Assembly (NCBI RefSeq): GCF_900215155.1
Contig: NZ_LT907980.1
Span: forward strand, 372,001 to 436,000
Direction: 5' to 3'
Source: Marinobacter sp. LV10R510-11A
Lineage (GTDB): Bacteria > Pseudomonadota > Gammaproteobacteria > Pseudomonadales > Oleiphilaceae
Length of the DNA: 64,000 nucleotides
The translations under genes and the position numbers were made by a program. Shown here piece by piece: positions 1 to 9,456 of the stretch. The notes below the pieces were generated by a model. The model had not been told where the DNA came from. It saw only the letters and a list, made by a program, of their open reading frames with translations, and made no database searches. The first letter of the stretch is position 1. Each line of letters begins with the position of its first letter.

Positions 1-27
1 CAACAGCCTGACTCCTGGAGAGCTTTG

Positions 28-2043
28 ATGTATCCCGAACTCGGACAGCTTGCACTGATACTTTCGCTGTTGCTGGCAGTGCTTCTTTCGGTTGTACCCC
101 TTGTTGGCTCGCTCACCGGGCGGGACAACCTTCAGGCGTTTGCCAGGCCCTTGGCGGCGGGCATGTTCGTGTTTGTCGCGTTGGCTTTTGCTGTGCTTGC
201 CCACGCGTTTTTAACTGACGATTTCTCCGTTGCCTACGTTGCCAACAACAGCAACAGCATGCTGCCCTGGTACTACAAGTTCAGTGCCGTATGGGGCGGC
301 CATGAGGGTTCACTGCTGCTTTGGATACTGATGCTGACGGGCTGGACCCTGGCCGTCGCCATTTTCAGCCGCCGCTTACCCTCTGTGATGATTTCGCAGG
401 TGTTGTCAGTTCTCGGTATGGTCAGTGTCGGGTTCATGCTCTTTATTGTAGTTACATCAAACCCGTTTGGCCGTTTGCTGCCCAATGTGCCGGCTGACGG
501 GGCGGACTTGAACCCGCTGCTGCAGGACTTTGGGTTGATCGTTCACCCACCCCTGCTTTACATGGGCTATGTCGGCTTTGCGGTGGCGTTTGCGTTTGCC
601 ATTGCTGCACTGATCAATGGCCGCTTGGACGCGGCATGGGCCAGATGGTCACGGCCTTGGACAACCGTGGCCTGGGCATTTCTATCCGTTGGTATTGCCC
701 TGGGAAGCTGGTGGGCATACTACGAGCTTGGCTGGGGTGGCTGGTGGTTCTGGGATCCGGTTGAAAACGCCTCCTTGTTGCCGTGGCTGTCTGGTACGGC
801 CCTGATGCACTCACTGGCAGTAACAGAAAAACGCGGTGTGTTCAAAAGTTGGACGGTACTGCTGGCGATTGTCACCTTTTCGCTGAGCCTGCTGGGTACC
901 TTTCTAGTTCGGTCTGGTGTGCTTACCTCAGTTCATGCCTTTGCATCGGATCCAGAGCGCGGCACCTTTTTGCTGGCGCTGCTGGCAGTCACTATTATTG
1001 CAAGCTTGGTGCTTTACGCGTTCAGAGCGCCGGTTGTTCACGTACGCTCACGCTACGGCTCACTGTCCCGGGAAATATTCTTGCTGCTAAACAACGTGTT
1101 GCTGGTTTCTGCAACGCTGCTGGTAGCGGTAGGCACCCTGTACCCGCTGGTTCTCGATTTCTTCGATCTGGGGAAAATCTCCATCGGCGAGCCGTTCTTT
1201 AACCTCACCTTCAGCCCGCTTGCAGTGGCGGCCGGCCTTCTGATGGGCGTCGGCATATTTTCTCGCTGGAAGAAGACCGATGCCGGTTGGCTTGCGCGCA
1301 AGCTGTTGTGGCCACTGGCGGCGAGTGTGCTGATCAGCACGGCTGTTATGGTTGGTTATGGCGGCTTCACACCCTGGGCATTTCTTGGCGTGTTTGCGTC
1401 TGTTTGGGTAACCACGGCAACGTTTTGGGATCTGTGGGACAAATCCTCCTCCAGAAAAGGGCGTATCCATGGTCTCAAGCGCCAATCTCGCAGTTACTAC
1501 GGCATGGTGCTGGGGCATCTTGGCCTAGCCATCACCATGGCCGGCGCAACGGTTGTATCGAACTACGGCATCGAACGTGATGTGCGCATGGTGCCCGGCG
1601 ATATTGCCGAAGTGGGCGACTATCAGTTTCTCTTTAAGGGTATCGGTGAGCGGCAGGGCAAGAACTTCACGGCGCAGTACGGCAGCTTTGATGTCATGCG
1701 AGACGGAAAGCTTGTTGCTGAACTGCACCCTGAAAAGCGCCAGTACGCGGTTGGCATGAGCGTTATGACTGAAGCGGATATTGACGGCGGCCTGTTCCGG
1801 GATATCTTTGTTGCCGTGGGTGAGCGGATTTCTGATGACGCTTGGGCTATCCGGCTCCAGTACAAACCTTTGATCCGCTGGCTTTGGCTTGGGGCTCTGT
1901 TTATGGCTGCCGGCGGCTTTCTTGCGATATCAGATCGTCGCTACAGGATCCGTGAGCGGGTTACTGAGCCCTCCTCGGTACCTTCAACCAAAATGCCACC
2001 TGCGCAGAAAGATGCACAGGGCACAGCCGGAGCGGTTTCATGA
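28..2043 (+). CDS. ccmF: Cytochrome c-type biogenesis protein CcmF
   Basis: Integral membrane subunit of the system I cytochrome c haem lyase, which with CcmH and CcmI attaches haem to apocytochrome c in the periplasm. The 671-residue polytopic protein is of family-typical length. It shows WGGHEG near residue 90 and the haem-handling WWD domain (GWGGWWFWDPVEN) near residues 235-247. I chose ATG 28 over the in-frame TTG at 25 because GGAG at 17-20 is well spaced for it. The stop overlaps the ccmG start in an ATGA, so the two are translationally coupled. Identification is very secure. Confidence 0.97.
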   Translation: MYPELGQLALILSLLLAVLLSVVPLVGSLTGRDNLQAFARPLAAGMFVFVALAFAVLAHAFLTDDFSVAYVANNSNSMLPWYYKFSAVWGGHEGSLLLWILMLTGWTLAVAIFSRRLPSVMISQVLSVLGMVSVGFMLFIVVTSNPFGRLLPNVPADGADLNPLLQDFGLIVHPPLLYMGYVGFAVAFAFAIAALINGRLDAAWARWSRPWTTVAWAFLSVGIALGSWWAYYELGWGGWWFWDPVENASLLPWLSGTALMHSLAVTEKRGVFKSWTVLLAIVTFSLSLLGTFLVRSGVLTSVHAFASDPERGTFLLALLAVTIIASLVLYAFRAPVVHVRSRYGSLSREIFLLLNNVLLVSATLLVAVGTLYPLVLDFFDLGKISIGEPFFNLTFSPLAVAAGLLMGVGIFSRWKKTDAGWLARKLLWPLAASVLISTAVMVGYGGFTPWAFLGVFASVWVTTATFWDLWDKSSSRKGRIHGLKRQSRSYYGMVLGHLGLAITMAGATVVSNYGIERDVRMVPGDIAEVGDYQFLFKGIGERQGKNFTAQYGSFDVMRDGKLVAELHPEKRQYAVGMSVMTEADIDGGLFRDIFVAVGERISDDAWAIRLQYKPLIRWLWLGALFMAAGGFLAISDRRYRIRERVTEPSSVPSTKMPPAQKDAQGTAGAVS

Positions 2044-2576
2044 AGCGGGTTTTGCTGTTCCTTCCCTTGTTGGTGGCCATCGTAGTGGGTGTTGTTCTGT
2101 TTGCCGGCATTGGCAAAGATCCGACTAAGCTCGACTCCGCGCTGGTAGGAAAGCAGGTTCCAGCATTCAGCCTTAAGGATCTGAAAAATCCCGATAGCAC
2201 GTTGGACGAGCGCCTTTTCAGCGGCGAGATTACGCTGCTGAACGTTTGGGGCACCTGGTGTCCCTCATGCCGCGATGAACATGATGACCTCATGTGGCTT
2301 GCCCGGGAAAAGAAGGTCGCGATCATTGGGCTGAACTACAAAGACAGCCGCGACGATGCGCTGATCTGGCTGGATAGGCTGGGCGATCCATACCGCACAA
2401 TTATCTACGACCCCAAAGGCACGCTGGGTTTTGATCTGGGCGTTTACGGCGCACCGGAAACCTTTGTAATCGATGCCGCCGGTATTGTGCGCTATCGCCA
2501 TGTGGGCGTTGTGAACAATGAGGTATGGGAGCAGGTTCTGTTGCCGGTGATTAACGAAGCGCGGGAGAACGGCTGA
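2040..2576 (+). CDS. ccmG: Thiol:disulfide interchange protein CcmG/DsbE
   Basis: Membrane-tethered periplasmic thioredoxin-like protein that keeps apocytochrome c cysteines reduced for haem ligation. One N-terminal transmembrane anchor (about residues 4-23) is followed by a thioredoxin fold with active site W73-C74-P75-S76-C77 and the cis-Pro region in YGAPETF. Length, 178 residues, is normal. It starts inside the ccmF stop and its own TGA overlaps the ccmH ATG by one base, so this is a compact ccm operon. Identification is secure. Confidence 0.96.
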   Translation: MKRVLLFLPLLVAIVVGVVLFAGIGKDPTKLDSALVGKQVPAFSLKDLKNPDSTLDERLFSGEITLLNVWGTWCPSCRDEHDDLMWLAREKKVAIIGLNYKDSRDDALIWLDRLGDPYRTIIYDPKGTLGFDLGVYGAPETFVIDAAGIVRYRHVGVVNNEVWEQVLLPVINEARENG

Positions 2577-3055
2577 TGCTCCGCGTTATGTGTTTGTTCA
2601 TAGCCTTAGCGGCATCTGGATTGGCCGTTGCGGATGTGGCTGCTGTTTACGATTTTGAAAGCCGCAGCGAAGAGCAGCGTTACCAAAATCTTATTTCGGA
2701 ACTGCGGTGCCCCAAGTGCCAGAACCAGAATATTGCGGACTCAAATTCGCCTATTTCCAAAGATATGAGAACGGCTGTCTACCAGATGATGCTCGATGGC
2801 TCCAGCAACGACGAAATAGTCGAATCTCTGGTGGGCCGCTTTGGCGAGTTTGTGAAATACAAGCCTGACCTAGACAGCCGTACCTTCTTGCTCTGGGCCA
2901 CACCTGCGATTGCGGTTCTGGGCGGCCTTCTTGTGGTCGGCGGCGTTGTTGTACGCTCCCGCAGGGCCGGCATAGCAGCGCCGGAGCTGAGCACCGAAGA
3001 GCAAGCCCGGATTGATAAAATGCTTGTGGAAAAAAATCAGAACGGCAACGCCTGA
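2576..3055 (+). CDS. ccmH: Cytochrome c-type biogenesis protein CcmH
   Basis: Periplasm-facing redox subunit of the CcmFHI haem lyase. A signal-like N-terminus (1-19) precedes the diagnostic motif RCPKCQNQNIADSN with cysteines 45 and 48, which reduce the apocytochrome CxxCH disulfide. A C-terminal membrane anchor lies at about 106-124 with a short charged tail. At 159 residues this is the short CcmH form, with the TPR part encoded separately as CcmI just downstream, as in Pseudomonas. Confidence 0.95.
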   Translation: MLRVMCLFIALAASGLAVADVAAVYDFESRSEEQRYQNLISELRCPKCQNQNIADSNSPISKDMRTAVYQMMLDGSSNDEIVESLVGRFGEFVKYKPDLDSRTFLLWATPAIAVLGGLLVVGGVVVRSRRAGIAAPELSTEEQARIDKMLVEKNQNGNA

Positions 3056-3098
3056 TCTGCACTGCTCTATTCATTTTTGAACCTGTGATGATATCTCC

Positions 3099-4388
3099 AT
3101 GACTGAAACTTTCTGGATTGCCGCAACGGTACTGATCATTATTGCCTTGGCATTTGTACTCTACCCCGTGATGTTCCACCGTCGGGGCGCCCGACAGCAG
3201 ACAGATCTCAGAAACCAGAACCTGATGGCCTATCGCAGCCGGATGGCGGAGCTGGAAAAAGAGCACCAAGCAGGAATCATCGATAAAGAAAGCCACCGGC
3301 AACTTCGGGATGAGCTTGCTGGCGCCATGCTGGATGATGTCCCGGATAACGAAGCCCCTGCCAAAACGGTACCAGGTCGCAAAGCCGCCATGGCGGTTGC
3401 GCTGTTCTCAATACTCGTGATTCCTGCGGCCACGGTTCTGCTCTACGAAGAGTGGGGGTCGATGGACAGCGTTGAAGCGTTCGTTGCTATGCAGGAGCTG
3501 GGCAGCTCGGATGATGCTCGGTCCGCGCAAATGAATGAACTGACGCAGCAACTGCGTGAACGGCTTGAAGCAAGCCCGGACAACCCAGATGGCTGGGCTA
3601 TGTTGGGCCAGACCTATATGCGCCTGGAACGGCATGACGATGCAGCCTGGGCATTCCGTAAGCTGGCTGATAGCGTCAGCTCTGATGATGAATCCCGGGC
3701 GGTCGCCCTGGGCTTGGCGGCTCAAGCACAGTTTTTCCGGAGCCAGGGCGCGATGACCGAAAAGGTAACGTCTGCGATTGAAGAGGCGAGGGCGTTGAAC
3801 CCTGATGAGGTTAACTCGCTTGGGCTGCTTGGAATTCACGCATTTAGCCAAAACAACTATCGTGAGGCAATCCGTTACTGGGAGCGCGTTCAAACAGTAG
3901 CGCCTGACCATCCGCAGCTGGCTTCTATTCAGGGCGGCATAAAAGAAGCATACACGCGTCTTGGCGAGCAGCCGCCTGCAGCAAAGCCTGCTTTTCCAGC
4001 TCCGAATGACGGTTTGGAAGCACAGAGTGTGGGCGTAACCGTTCGGGTGGCTCTTGATGACGCCTTCCAAAAGGATGTTCCCGCAGATACCACGTTGTTC
4101 CTTTTTGCCCGTGCGGCCAATATTCAGCAAGGCCCGCCCTTGGCCGTTGTTAGGTTAACCGCTGGCGATTTGCCCATTGAGATCCGGTTGGACGACAGCC
4201 ATGCCATGGCGCCGCAAGCGGTGATATCCGGCGTAGAAGAAGTGGTTGTGACTGCACGGCTGACACGTTCAGGCAATATTAATGCTCAGCCTGGAGATTG
4301 GCAGGGCAGCACAGATTCGCCCATTGCAGTTTCCGAAGACCAGGGTTCGCCGGTAGCACTGGTTATTGACCAGCAGTTGATCGACTGA
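3099..4388 (+). CDS. ccmI: Cytochrome c biogenesis protein CcmI (TPR)
   Basis: Apocytochrome c chaperone subunit of the CcmFHI haem lyase. Two transmembrane segments (about 6-24 and 93-112) enclose a charged coiled cytoplasmic loop. A periplasmic TPR region follows, with NPDGWAMLGQTYMRLERHDDAAWAF and a second repeat at EVNSLGLLGIHAFSQNNYREAIRYW. The C-terminal domain after a proline-rich linker is the usual beta-rich CcmI tail. It is 44 bp downstream of ccmH and ends the operon, converging on batD with a 10-bp gap. Confidence 0.93.
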   Translation: MTETFWIAATVLIIIALAFVLYPVMFHRRGARQQTDLRNQNLMAYRSRMAELEKEHQAGIIDKESHRQLRDELAGAMLDDVPDNEAPAKTVPGRKAAMAVALFSILVIPAATVLLYEEWGSMDSVEAFVAMQELGSSDDARSAQMNELTQQLRERLEASPDNPDGWAMLGQTYMRLERHDDAAWAFRKLADSVSSDDESRAVALGLAAQAQFFRSQGAMTEKVTSAIEEARALNPDEVNSLGLLGIHAFSQNNYREAIRYWERVQTVAPDHPQLASIQGGIKEAYTRLGEQPPAAKPAFPAPNDGLEAQSVGVTVRVALDDAFQKDVPADTTLFLFARAANIQQGPPLAVVRLTAGDLPIEIRLDDSHAMAPQAVISGVEEVVVTARLTRSGNINAQPGDWQGSTDSPIAVSEDQGSPVALVIDQQLID

Positions 4389-4398
4389 GGCGCTAAAC

Positions 4399-6183
4399 CT
4401 ATCCCGACACCGAAAGATTGTCGGGGTAGAGCGGCGGCAAGCCCGCTTCTGAAGACGCGTTTGCCATGCCTTCTCGGGCTTGCTTGAGTGCTAAGATCAA
4501 AACGCGGCCGTCCCACCTGTCGCTACCGGCATGGCCCCGGCTGAAAAGGTGCGCCTGCAGTTTGTTGAGCTCCCTTTCCAGATGTGGCTCTGGGAATACA
4601 CGGAAAACGTCCCCTGCAGCGCTGAAATCTTGGCCAGGCAGGCGTAAATTGGCCCAGCTTACGAACCGCCCGGGTGTGGAAACACGGCCCTGCTTTGCAG
4701 CATTAAGCAGTTGCTCGAATGCTGATCTTTCGTCCCTGACATCTGATGAGTTACCACTGGCCGACGGCTCGGATGCCATTTTACGGGTTCGCCACCAAAC
4801 CAGCATGGTCAACGCCCAGATGCCAGCCAGCGTAAGACTAACCCACTGCCAGAAGTTACTGTTGGCGGTTGTACCTTCAGCGTTGGCGGCACTCTCTTGG
4901 CTGCCGGTTCCCGGTGGCGTGCTCTGGCTATCGTTTGAGCCCGCTATAGGCACAGCTGCATTATTTTCATTACTCGCTTCACTATTTTTGTCACTGCGCA
5001 CACCGGTTATGTTCAGGGTTTGCGCGGGGATAATAGCTACTTTTTCGCTGTTCGACACGGTATCCCACCAGGGAATACGAATTGCGGGGAGAGTGAGGCT
5101 GCCCGCTTCCACCGGAACCAGCGCTCTGGTTTGTGTAAGAGTCGACGTAATACCATCGGGGCCGACATTGGTGTCCCTTTGTGGATTCTCGGGATAGCTG
5201 CGAAGCCCGTCCGGAACAGCATCGGGCAGGGGCGGCAGGGCTTCTGAAGGTAAGCCGATGGCCTGCAGGCTAAGAGTACGTGTGAGGTTGTCGCCGGTCT
5301 TCAAATTAAGTGTTGGCGGCATGCCCGCCTCAGCTAGCGTAAGACTGGTCGCCGGGAGCCAGGTTGAGCCGCTGAACGCTGCAGGCACATCGTTCACCTG
5401 CACCTCAAACAGTTGTGCGCTGTCCCGCAGGAACTTAAGCGAACCGTCAGCATCCCTCGCCTGGCCCTCAAAACGAATGGCGGGCAGGTTCAATGTGCCA
5501 GACTTTTGTGGAAACACCGCATAACGTCGTTCCACCACTCGATAGCGCACACCATCGCGCAGGCGGGAAGACTCATTCTGCTTTCCCAGGGTTTCTATGA
5601 TGGCGTTGGGGTGTTCAGGGTCGGACAGCTCGCCGCGTATAAGGTTACCCCGAAAAAACAGCCGCACGGTCAGAATAAGCTGCTCTTGAACGTAGACTTC
5701 TGCTTTGTCGGTCGTCAGTTCAATGAAACTGTTTCGGTTAGCGTTCGCCTGATCCGGAGGGTTGCCGTCCACTACCTCGATGGTTACCGGGCTGGACACA
5801 GAATCCTTGAAGGTGAGGGCAGGGATGGTGAGCTCGCCAGTTGATGTGGGCGCAAGCTGGTAGATCCACGTGATTTCTCCAACCATGTCGCCGTTTACGG
5901 TGCGAATGCTATAGCGCTGGTTGCGGGCCAGTATGTCAAAGTTTGGAGACACCTTTTCAATATCCGGCGAGGGTAGGCTTGAGATATCAAAATCAAATAG
6001 ATTGCTCAGGTTGATATCGATCTTTGTGGTGCCCTTCACGGTAAGTGTTAACACCTCGCCTTCATATAGCTGGGTTCTGTCCGGCTCCGCCGTGAGTTCG
6101 CCAGCCTGGGCAGGCACACACAGAGCCATCAGAACCGCCAAAACCGCCGGCCAGATTGTGGAAATGATCAGCCGTTTTACCAT
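4399..6183 (-). CDS. batD: BatD-like oxygen-tolerance protein
   Basis: Large membrane-anchored protein of the Bat (Bacteroides aerotolerance) family. A signal peptide (1-27, ending AQAG) leads into an extended beta-rich periplasmic region typical of BatD, then a single membrane span near residues 440-465 and a cytoplasmic tail of about 120 residues. The 594-residue length fits. It is the last gene of the moxR-bat operon and starts inside the end of the preceding batB/C gene (7-bp overlap). The family is associated with MoxR chaperone systems, but the molecular function remains unknown. Confidence 0.85.
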   Translation of the reverse strand: MVKRLIISTIWPAVLAVLMALCVPAQAGELTAEPDRTQLYEGEVLTLTVKGTTKIDINLSNLFDFDISSLPSPDIEKVSPNFDILARNQRYSIRTVNGDMVGEITWIYQLAPTSTGELTIPALTFKDSVSSPVTIEVVDGNPPDQANANRNSFIELTTDKAEVYVQEQLILTVRLFFRGNLIRGELSDPEHPNAIIETLGKQNESSRLRDGVRYRVVERRYAVFPQKSGTLNLPAIRFEGQARDADGSLKFLRDSAQLFEVQVNDVPAAFSGSTWLPATSLTLAEAGMPPTLNLKTGDNLTRTLSLQAIGLPSEALPPLPDAVPDGLRSYPENPQRDTNVGPDGITSTLTQTRALVPVEAGSLTLPAIRIPWWDTVSNSEKVAIIPAQTLNITGVRSDKNSEASNENNAAVPIAGSNDSQSTPPGTGSQESAANAEGTTANSNFWQWVSLTLAGIWALTMLVWWRTRKMASEPSASGNSSDVRDERSAFEQLLNAAKQGRVSTPGRFVSWANLRLPGQDFSAAGDVFRVFPEPHLERELNKLQAHLFSRGHAGSDRWDGRVLILALKQAREGMANASSEAGLPPLYPDNLSVSG

Positions 6184-8012
6184 GGTGTATCGCCCTCATC
6201 GGATGGTGTCTGGCGTTCCTGATATTGCTGCAGGAATTTTCTCTGTAAAAGGCCGCCGGGATTATCAGGAATCCGCCGCAGTGATTGTTCTTGGCTTTGA
6301 GTCAGAGGTGTTTCGGATACCGAGGCGGGTGCCTGGACTTCTTCGCTGCCAGGCTCTGCCCCCGAGGCCTGCGCATTTGCACCGCTGTTTTCCGGGGAAT
6401 CCTCAGATTGCTCCTCGCCAGATTCCTCTTGCGCCCCGTTTTGCCCCTGTTCTTGGGAATTATCTTGGGACTGCTCAGATTCCCCATCAGGTTTTTGCGA
6501 GTCCTGGGAGTTTTCGGAGCCCTGAGAGCCGTCCTGGCTCTGATTTTTGCCGGACGGATCGGAACTGTCCCCCTGCTGTTGGCTGCTATCCTCGCTTGAA
6601 TCGGAAGAGCTCTGATCGCCGTCGCCCTGATCTTGGCTGGAATCTTTTTTTTGTTGTTTGAGTAAGTCTTCCACCAGTTGTCGGTTTACCCGGGCGTCCT
6701 CCATATCCGGGTTGCGATCCAGAGCGCTGTCATAGGCCTTAACGGCTTCTTTCAGCTTGTCGGCCCGGGCTAAGGCGTTGCCGCGATTATAATCAGCCAA
6801 GGGCGACGGTTTTCCCGCAAACGCACTGGCGGCTTCATCATAGCGCTCGGCTCTGTAAAGCGCGGAACCCCGCCATTCTGATGATTCGAGTATCGTTGCG
6901 GCCGCTCCGGGATCTTCACGAATCAGCTCCGCTGCCCTCTGATCCTCGCGTTGCCAAAGGCTGTCCCAGTCCATGGCTGCGACCGGCTGTGGCATGGCGG
7001 GTAAAAGAATCAACGCCATTGCGGTAAATGCTCCCCGGCGCCAGCCCAGCAATAGCAGCGGCAGAGCCAGCCATAGCAGCCAGTAGCCGTCGTCTGTCCA
7101 GCGGTTGATGGTGAGCCCGGTGTCTGTGTCTTGCCACTCGTCTGAGTCAATGGGGCTTAGGTTCAGGGTAGCTATGTCGCTGGCATCCAGTGTCAGTTCA
7201 TGGCTTTTGCCGCCATTTTTGCGGGCAATCTTTGCGAGCATGTCCGGGTCGGTGCGCACTATGACAATATTGCCGTTATCCCGGATGAAACCACGCCGTG
7301 CAAGGGGAATAGGGCCGCCATCACGGGTCCCTGCCGCCAAAGTGCTCAGTGCAAAGCCGGTACCCGTTAGCGCATCGTTAATCGGCCCCATGTAGCGATC
7401 TGACACGCCATCTGTAATCAACAGAATGCGCCCTTTGCCCGGAGCGCCGCGTTCCAGAAGAGTGCGGGCCTTCGCAATAGCCAGGTCGGAGCGGTTGCCT
7501 TGAACCGGCATGATCACGGGCTCGAGTACGTTGAGCATACCTGTCAGTGTGTTGCTGTCGTCTGTCAGGGGTGTCACCACGTGCGCATCGCCGGAATACA
7601 CAACCAACCCAGTGAGGCTGCCTTCACGAATCGTTAGGATATCTCGAATCTTGCGTTTTGCCCGGGTAAGGCGATCTGGCTCCAGATCCGTTGCCAGCAT
7701 GGACAACGACAGGTCGAGCACAATCACCAGGCTGTCTCCCGGTTTTTTCAGGGGCGTGGGCGCTTCACGCCAGGCTGGCCCGGCAAGAGCGACAGCCAGG
7801 ATGAAAACGGCGCTGATTGCCGGGAAGAGCCGTGATCCGCGTTTTTTTAAAGCGCTGCCATATCGCCGGATGACCGGGGACAAAAACTGGTCAGGGATTA
7901 AGCTAGACCAACCGCTGTCACCAGAACCTTTGCGTTTCAGTGCCAAGTAAAGCACGGGCACAATCAGCAATAGCAGAAGCCAGAGCGGGCGAAGGAAGTG
8001 AAAGTCAGTCAT
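6177..8012 (-). CDS. batB: VWA and TPR protein, BatB/BatC fusion type
   Basis: Membrane protein with two N-terminal spans, a von Willebrand A domain with intact MIDAS motif DLSLS, another membrane span near residues 315-345, then TPR-like sequence (PLADYNRGNALARADKLKEA). A long low-complexity tail rich in Gln, Ser, Asp, Glu and Gly ends the protein. The VWA half is BatB-like and the TPR plus acidic tail is BatC-like, so this is the fused form found in many proteobacteria. It overlaps batA by 4 bp and batD by 7 bp. It probably works with MoxR in metal-dependent protein assembly at the membrane; the client is unknown. Confidence 0.85.
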   Translation of the reverse strand: MTDFHFLRPLWLLLLLIVPVLYLALKRKGSGDSGWSSLIPDQFLSPVIRRYGSALKKRGSRLFPAISAVFILAVALAGPAWREAPTPLKKPGDSLVIVLDLSLSMLATDLEPDRLTRAKRKIRDILTIREGSLTGLVVYSGDAHVVTPLTDDSNTLTGMLNVLEPVIMPVQGNRSDLAIAKARTLLERGAPGKGRILLITDGVSDRYMGPINDALTGTGFALSTLAAGTRDGGPIPLARRGFIRDNGNIVIVRTDPDMLAKIARKNGGKSHELTLDASDIATLNLSPIDSDEWQDTDTGLTINRWTDDGYWLLWLALPLLLLGWRRGAFTAMALILLPAMPQPVAAMDWDSLWQREDQRAAELIREDPGAAATILESSEWRGSALYRAERYDEAASAFAGKPSPLADYNRGNALARADKLKEAVKAYDSALDRNPDMEDARVNRQLVEDLLKQQKKDSSQDQGDGDQSSSDSSEDSSQQQGDSSDPSGKNQSQDGSQGSENSQDSQKPDGESEQSQDNSQEQGQNGAQEESGEEQSEDSPENSGANAQASGAEPGSEEVQAPASVSETPLTQSQEQSLRRIPDNPGGLLQRKFLQQYQERQTPSDEGDTPW

Positions 8013-8992
8013 TGTTCACGCGCCCGCCGGAAAAGAAAAAGGCTTAGCCAGAGTGCAGCGGCTATGCCTGCAGGCCAAAAGAAAAGATCGGTAACCGGGC
8101 GGTAAAACTTACCATCCAGCTCAATGGGTTCGAGTTGGTTGATGGTTTCGTAAATCAGCTCCAGCTCTGGCAGGCTACGGGCGCGAAAATACTCGCCGCC
8201 GGTTTGTTGGGCCATTCGGGTCAGCAGGTTTTCATCCAGATCCCTCGAGGGGTTTACTCGCCGTGATCCGAGCAGCCCTCGCTGGATCATCGATTCCGCA
8301 CCAATGCCGATGGTATAGAGCCGGACACTTGCGGCTGCGGCTATCTCTGTGGCCTTATCGGGAGTGATCTCACCGGCGGTGTTGGCGCCATCTGTTAGCA
8401 ATACCACCACCCGCTGCTGCTGGGGCCTGTCTCTTAAACGCTTGGTGGCCAAACCAACCGCATCACCTATAGCGGTTGCTCGCCCGGCCATGCCGATACC
8501 GGCTTCCTGCAAAAGCGTCTCAAGGGTTGCGAGATCAAATGTCAGGGGCGCCTGAACATAGGGTTCTGTGCCGAACAGTATGAGGCCGAGCCGGTCTCCC
8601 TCCCGGCGGGCAATGAATTCATTCAGCACTCTTTTAACGGCCTGCAAGCGGTTAATGCTTCGGCCCTGAATGATCATGTCCTGCTCTTCCATGCTGGGTG
8701 AAATATCCACTACCAGCATTAGATCGCGCCCAGACACGGGCATTTGAACCTGCTCGCCCACATGCTGCGGTCGTGCCATTGCCGCCACCAGTAATGCCCA
8801 AGCCATTAGTAGCACAAGAGTTTGCCAGCGAGGCACACCATTGCCCTGGCGGGTAACGCCGGGCAGGTCCGATAGCCAGTGTCCAATCGGGAACACCGGA
8901 GCATCCACGGTATGTACGGCGGGTTTTTTCCATTGCAAAAGCAGGGGTACCAAAAACAGCACCAGCACCCAAGGGTAGGCCAGGCTCAGCAT
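8009..8992 (-). CDS. batA: VWA-domain membrane protein BatA
   Basis: A 327-residue protein with N-terminal membrane spans (around 5-20 and 55-75), a von Willebrand A domain with MIDAS DISPS in VVDISPSMEEQD and the partner loop LLTDGANTAGE, then a C-terminal transmembrane helix near residues 305-323. This is the standard BatA layout. It overlaps the DUF4381 gene by 7 bp upstream and batB by 4 bp downstream, indicating one transcript and coupled translation. Confidence 0.88.
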   Translation of the reverse strand: MLSLAYPWVLVLFLVPLLLQWKKPAVHTVDAPVFPIGHWLSDLPGVTRQGNGVPRWQTLVLLMAWALLVAAMARPQHVGEQVQMPVSGRDLMLVVDISPSMEEQDMIIQGRSINRLQAVKRVLNEFIARREGDRLGLILFGTEPYVQAPLTFDLATLETLLQEAGIGMAGRATAIGDAVGLATKRLRDRPQQQRVVVLLTDGANTAGEITPDKATEIAAAASVRLYTIGIGAESMIQRGLLGSRRVNPSRDLDENLLTRMAQQTGGEYFRARSLPELELIYETINQLEPIELDGKFYRPVTDLFFWPAGIAAALWLSLFLFRRAREQ

Positions 8993-9456
8993 TTTTGTGC
9001 CTCCAGCCAGGTTCGCGCGAAATCTAGGGATTGTGCGGGTTCGGCCGTTGGTGTCGGCTGCCAGGCGCTGTTCACCAGCGCATTCACAATCGGCTGCTGG
9101 GCAATGCGGCCATCAGGGAGGTGGCGTAAAAGGCAAGCGGCCCATTGCTCGCCAGATTGCGCTTCAGGGTGTTCATTCGGGTAGCGCTCCCGCGCCACTC
9201 GTTTGAGCAGCGCATTGAGTTGCGTAAACCACTGGGGCTCTTTCGCAGCTGTGTGCTCTAAGCTGGCCAATTCAGCCTTAGCCAACCTCAGCCAACGGTT
9301 TCGGCGGTGACGACGGCGGGCTAACCAAACCAGAGCAGCCACGGCAACAAGGATAACAAGCGCCAGAATCCACCAACCCGGAGCCGGTGGCCAGAAGCCG
9401 CCGGCTTGTGGCAAGTGAATATCACGAAGTTGACTTAGGGGATCGTCTGGCATCAT
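8986..9456 (-). CDS. DUF4381 membrane protein
   Basis: A 156-residue protein with one N-terminal transmembrane helix (about residues 25-45) followed by a very basic stretch RRRHRRNRW and a helical cytoplasmic domain. It matches the DUF4381 family that sits between DUF58 and BatA genes in gammaproteobacterial moxR operons. Two adjacent ATGs are possible at 9456 and 9453; the first overlaps the DUF58 stop. Function is unknown beyond this conserved context. Confidence 0.8.
   Translation of the reverse strand: MMPDDPLSQLRDIHLPQAGGFWPPAPGWWILALVILVAVAALVWLARRRHRRNRWLRLAKAELASLEHTAAKEPQWFTQLNALLKRVARERYPNEHPEAQSGEQWAACLLRHLPDGRIAQQPIVNALVNSAWQPTPTAEPAQSLDFARTWLEAQKC

Noticed and set aside
1273..1518. 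Numerous long open frames opposite ccmF, gdhB, mfd and gap
   Set aside because: They are antisense or out-of-frame shadows of well-recognised genes with no independent start signals.
4399..4430. Hairpin CCCGACA...TGTCGGG between ccmI and batD
   Set aside because: It lies within the batD coding end and has no T tract; too weak to call a terminator.
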